Positions 61,405 to 64,000 of a stretch of 64,000 nucleotides of DNA are shown here, piece after piece (the stretch's first letter is position 1; each line of letters begins with the position of its first letter). Source of the DNA: SG8-30 sp963695085 (GTDB lineage: Bacteria > Pseudomonadota > Gammaproteobacteria > Steroidobacterales > Steroidobacteraceae); NCBI GenBank assembly GCA_963695085.1, contig CAVOFV010000006.1:234915-298914 (forward strand). Reading direction: 5' to 3'. The notes beneath the pieces are model-generated. The model was not told where the DNA came from, searched no databases, and was given only the letters and a program-made list of their open reading frames with translations. The translations under genes were made by a program, and so were the position numbers.

Positions 61405-62703
61405 ATGAACGAGAACGAGCCGCGGCCGGCAGGCGAGCAGCCAGAGGCGGCCGCCGACGGCGCGGCGGGTGCGCCGCCTAGTAACACAGCACCCGCGAAC
61501 AGCATCACAGGTGATCATCGAGCGACGCGCATCCTGGCGTCGGGAATCGACAGCCTGTACCTGTCCCAGCCGGGAACCCTGAGTCCCTCGCTTCAGAAGC
61601 TCATCGAGCGGCTCAAGGGCAACGCGCAGTCAGTCGATCGGGACTTGCGAGACCTGGCGCAGCTGACACTTGGCGACGAGCTGTTCGAGGTGTCGGACAA
61701 GGGGGCCCGGCGCTTTGCGTACGTACTGACGAGCACGGCGTTTCGGGTGGAACTCGCCCGCAGCGAGGCCCGGTCCCTGCCGATGGCGCATATCCAGGTG
61801 TCGAGCGCCGCTTTGGCGGTTTGGGGCGTCAATGAGACGATTGAGCGGCTTACCGCAGTGTTGCGTGAGGTTGGCGAGCTCGCCGGCGATCTCCAGGTTA
61901 GTCGTGCGGATCTGTTCGTCGATTCTCTGACGGATCAGGACCTCTCGGACCTGGCAGACAGCCAGTGGGTCACGCGCGCCCATAGCATCGCGCGATATAG
62001 CGACCAGGGCCAGCGAAGCGGCTACTTGATAGGTCGAGGGGGCGATCTGTCCCTGCGGCTTTATGACAAGACTCTGGAGGTGCTTCGTAGCGGCAAGGTA
62101 CATGCACGGTTCAAGTGGAAAGATCGCGGCTGGCAGGGCGAAACACCGGTTTGGCGGGCTGAACTCCAGATCCGTCGTACGGTGCTTCGCGAGTTGGGGA
62201 TTTCAACTGTTTCCGATCTCGTGGGCAACGTTGGGGCACTCTGGTTGTACGGCCTGAATGAGTGGTGCCGACTATGCGTTGCCAATGGGACCGACAAGAC
62301 CCGCTCACGCTGGCCTACCCATCCATTCTGGCAGGCGTTACTCGAAGCGAGCGGGTTTGATACGTCGGGCGGGGCGGGCAAGCGACTGCTGAAGCGATCC
62401 CGGGCGCCATCCGACACGCGAATGGTCGACCAGTTAGTTGGAGCGGTCACTACCTTCATGGCACGAGAAGGCGAGTGGGAATTCGCGCGGGGCCTGGAAG
62501 GACTCATGCGCGTCGCCGAGCTTGTCCATGCCAATCGCGAAGAACTCCTCGGCATCGATGGTCCGCGCCAGGTCAGCCGCAAGGTCACTGAGAAGGTCCG
62601 GAGGTTCGGAACGGCGGCTGCACACCGGGTACCTCATCGGATCGAGCTCCGGCTGACTCCTGAGCCGCGCCAGGAGGGCTTTTCGTATGACCGGCAAGAG
62701 TAA
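61405..62703 (+). CDS. Replication initiation factor (phage/plasmid Rep_trans family)
   Basis: A 432-residue protein; AGGAGA lies 8 bases before the ATG. After a 40-residue disordered Ala/Pro head comes the Rep core: ILASGIDSLYLS, VSRADLFVDSL (catalytic-type Asp), RSGYLIGRGGDLSLRLYDKTLEV and WRAELQIRRTVLRELG. The family nicks the origin of rolling-circle phages, plasmids and ICEs of Gram-positive and filamentous-phage type. Its partners are the AlpA-like gene (17-bp overlap) and the integrase. So the element could replicate by rolling circle when excised. Confidence 0.8.
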   Translation: MNENEPRPAGEQPEAAADGAAGAPPSNTAPANSITGDHRATRILASGIDSLYLSQPGTLSPSLQKLIERLKGNAQSVDRDLRDLAQLTLGDELFEVSDKGARRFAYVLTSTAFRVELARSEARSLPMAHIQVSSAALAVWGVNETIERLTAVLREVGELAGDLQVSRADLFVDSLTDQDLSDLADSQWVTRAHSIARYSDQGQRSGYLIGRGGDLSLRLYDKTLEVLRSGKVHARFKWKDRGWQGETPVWRAELQIRRTVLRELGISTVSDLVGNVGALWLYGLNEWCRLCVANGTDKTRSRWPTHPFWQALLEASGFDTSGGAGKRLLKRSRAPSDTRMVDQLVGAVTTFMAREGEWEFARGLEGLMRVAELVHANREELLGIDGPRQVSRKVTEKVRRFGTAAAHRVPHRIELRLTPEPRQEGFSYDRQE

Positions 62704-63046
62704 GGGGCTAAACCATGAAGTCGCCTCTCTCCGGCCACCTCGTTGCCTGTCGCGCGTCCAAGCCGCTGAATACCTGGGCATTGGCGTCACGCTGCTCAAA
62801 CGGATCGGTCCGGTCCCGATCCACCTTGGACGGCGCCTCGTGTATGACCTCGTTGACCTCGACGCCTGGCTCGATGAGCATAAGGGTCGAGGGCGGGCCA
62901 TGAAGGAGGTGTCATGGCCCGAGAACGTGGACTCTATCGACGGAAGGACTCACCTTACTGGTGGATCAATATCGCGCTCCCGGATGGACGCCGAGTATGC
63001 AAGAGCACTCGGCTTAAGGGACGCGACGAACGCAGAAGAGTTCTGA
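62687..63046 (+). CDS. AlpA/excisionase-like MerR-fold regulator
   Basis: A 119-residue protein whose core is a winged-helix of the excisionase type: CLSRVQAAEYLGIGVTLLKRIGPVPIHLGRRLVYDLVDLDAWLDEHK in pieces. It overlaps the Rep gene at its start and the integrase gene at its end (from 62914), an arrangement usual in such islands. The C-terminal 45 residues are read in the frame over the integrase start and may be untranslated noise or a true tail. AlpA-type proteins activate int or direct excision. Confidence 0.75.
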   Translation: MTGKSKGLNHEVASLRPPRCLSRVQAAEYLGIGVTLLKRIGPVPIHLGRRLVYDLVDLDAWLDEHKGRGRAMKEVSWPENVDSIDGRTHLTGGSISRSRMDAEYARALGLRDATNAEEF

Positions 63047-63957
63047 GTTCGCCTCAAGGCGGAAGCGTACGAGTCAAACAGGACTGGCGTTCCCGCGCAT
63101 CGCACGTGGCAGGACGCGGTTGTTCGTTTCATGGCGGAGACTACGGGCAAGCGGTCGGCTCAGATGGACCGACACCACTTGCAGGCGCTGGATCCGTACC
63201 TGCGCGACAAGCGGTTGAGCGACATCAACATGGACGTGCTGTGGTCGTTCATCCGTGACCGGCGAGAGCGGGACGGAGTGAAGAACTCCACCATTAACCG
63301 CGCGCTGGAAATCGTGCGCCGAATCCTCAACCTGGCGCATCAGGACTGGGGTTGGCTGCAGCGGGTTCCACGAGTTCGCATGCTCAAGGTACCCAAAGGC
63401 CGGATCCGGTTTCTGACGCACGAGGAAGCGGACCGTCTCAACGAGGCATTGCCGGAGCATCTGCGCCCTGTGGTGCGGTATGCGCTGGCGAGTGGGTGCA
63501 GGATGTCCGAGATCCTGCACCTGGAGTGGTCCCGCGTCGACTTCGGTCGGCGCGTGGCCTGGTTGGATCCAGGGACGACCAAGAACGGTGAAGGGCGCGG
63601 CATTCCGCTCAACAAGGATGCGGTCCTCGCCTTGCGGCCGTCCACGGGATCCATGCTCGGTGGTGCTTTACGTACCAGGGCGAGCCGATGGGGGCCGTGG
63701 GCTCAGCATGGGAACGCTCGTTGCGGCGAGCCGGGATCGAGAAGTTCAGGTTCCACGATCTGCGGCACACCTGGGCGAGTTGGCATGTGATGAGTGGCAC
63801 GAGCCTGCAGGAGCTCATGGAGCTCGGAGGTTGGAAGTCGTACGAGATGGTGCTGCGGTATGCGCACTTGGCGCCGGAGCATCTGTCGCAGGCGGCTAAG
63901 CGAATCGAGCGGGCTTGGGAAATCGTAGCGGACAACGCTACGATTTCGCTACGCTAG
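62914..63957 (+). pseudogene. Tyrosine recombinase (island integrase), decayed
   Basis: The N-terminal part (ARERGLYRRKDSPYWWINIALPDGRRVCKSTRLK) is one frame. An extra G near 63018 shifts to DATNAEEF, then TGA stops at 63044 where a Leu-type codon is expected (VRLKAEAYESNRTG follows). The body (WSFIRDRRERDGVKNSTINRALEIVRRI, EEADRLNEAL, YALASGCRMSEILHLEW with the first catalytic Arg) shifts again near 63635. The last part has HDLRHTWASWHV (H-x-x-R), GGWKSYEMVLRYAHLAPEHL (catalytic Tyr). Two frameshifts and one nonsense: non-functional. Confidence 0.85.
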
Positions 63958-63964
63958 AAAAGGC

Positions 63965-63995
63965 AAAGGCTCACGCGTTGCGTAAGCCCTTGTTT
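63965..63995 (+). terminator. Hairpin after the integrase
   Basis: An imperfect stem (aaaggctcacgc / gcgtaagccctt) around gtt, followed by gttt. A near copy at 56416-56438 lies beside the tRNA-Arg fragment. Confidence 0.55.
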
Positions 63996-64000
63996 AGATG

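Noticed and set aside
58960..63700. Programmed frameshifting as an explanation of the broken frames
   Set aside because: The shifts occur at different sequence contexts without slippery heptamers, and the integrase also has a plain nonsense codon; decay (or read error) is simpler.
1..64000. CRISPR arrays, rRNA, intact tRNAs, riboswitches
   Set aside because: No regularly spaced direct repeats, rRNA-like blocks or full cloverleafs were seen by eye. Weak riboswitch or sRNA signals cannot be excluded without a covariance search.

Overview
The window is about 70% GC with strong third-position GC bias. The gene families point to a free-living, aerobic, high-GC proteobacterium, most likely a gammaproteobacterium of the Xanthomonadales/Steroidobacterales type or a betaproteobacterial relative. 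Supporting genes are the DUF3683 FAD/Fe-S fusion oxidoreductase, TesB, YceH, HtpX, an RND pump with lipoprotein adaptor, a PEP-CTERM protein behind a sigma-54-like promoter, and class-3 ferredoxin-NADP reductase. No rRNA, intact tRNA or CRISPR array was seen.

Positions 1-46.0 kb look like ordinary chromosome: dense, both strands, short gaps. In order: an RND efflux operon with a small DUF2892 membrane protein and a winged-helix regulator; htpX; DNA photolyase; a GlcD-type FAD dehydrogenase; an acetyltransferase; tesB and ferredoxin reductase; an envelope block (two SUMF1-fold secreted proteins, a Do-type lipoprotein protease, PBP4-type peptidase); the PEP-CTERM protein; a WYL regulator with a lipoprotein; a PQQ-type sugar dehydrogenase; a quinone-oxidoreductase-like MDR protein; a Rieske protein; a NYN-domain protein; YceH; the 1,319-aa oxidoreductase; an EF-G paralogue; YeiH; a two-peptidase M19-M14 fusion; a TIR-membrane-TPR protein; a trypsin-like protease with a very acidic pro-region; ornithine-cyclodeaminase-like protein; prolyl iminopeptidase; and a methyltransferase/enolase-superfamily/class V aminotransferase operon whose last gene carries a frameshift.

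From about 46.1 kb to the end the character changes: lower GC, short single genes with wide gaps, an IS30 element, integron-type attC sites with cassette genes but no integron integrase, and several broken genes. The right end holds a replication-initiation-factor protein, an AlpA/excisionase-like regulator and a decayed tyrosine integrase. At 56.58 kb lies the 3' half of a tRNA-Arg(ACG), ending at the anticodon loop and followed by a perfect 20-bp-stem terminator. Diverged copies of its flank recur near 46.15, 50.71 and 58.56 kb. I read this as a stack of integrations into one tRNA-Arg gene, whose intact copy should lie just beyond the right end.

The most novel-looking content is a three-gene module at 46.58-48.20 kb: a two-TM protein, a 335-aa protein with a Cys/Arg/Ala repeat of 18-residue (7+11) periodicity plus a metzincin-like zinc site and Met-turn, and a 47-aa single-TM protein. 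Other items of interest are the tandem FGE-fold proteins lacking the catalytic cysteine pair, the M19-M14 fusion, and a zinc-ribbon protein with an exact ten-residue QF repeat.
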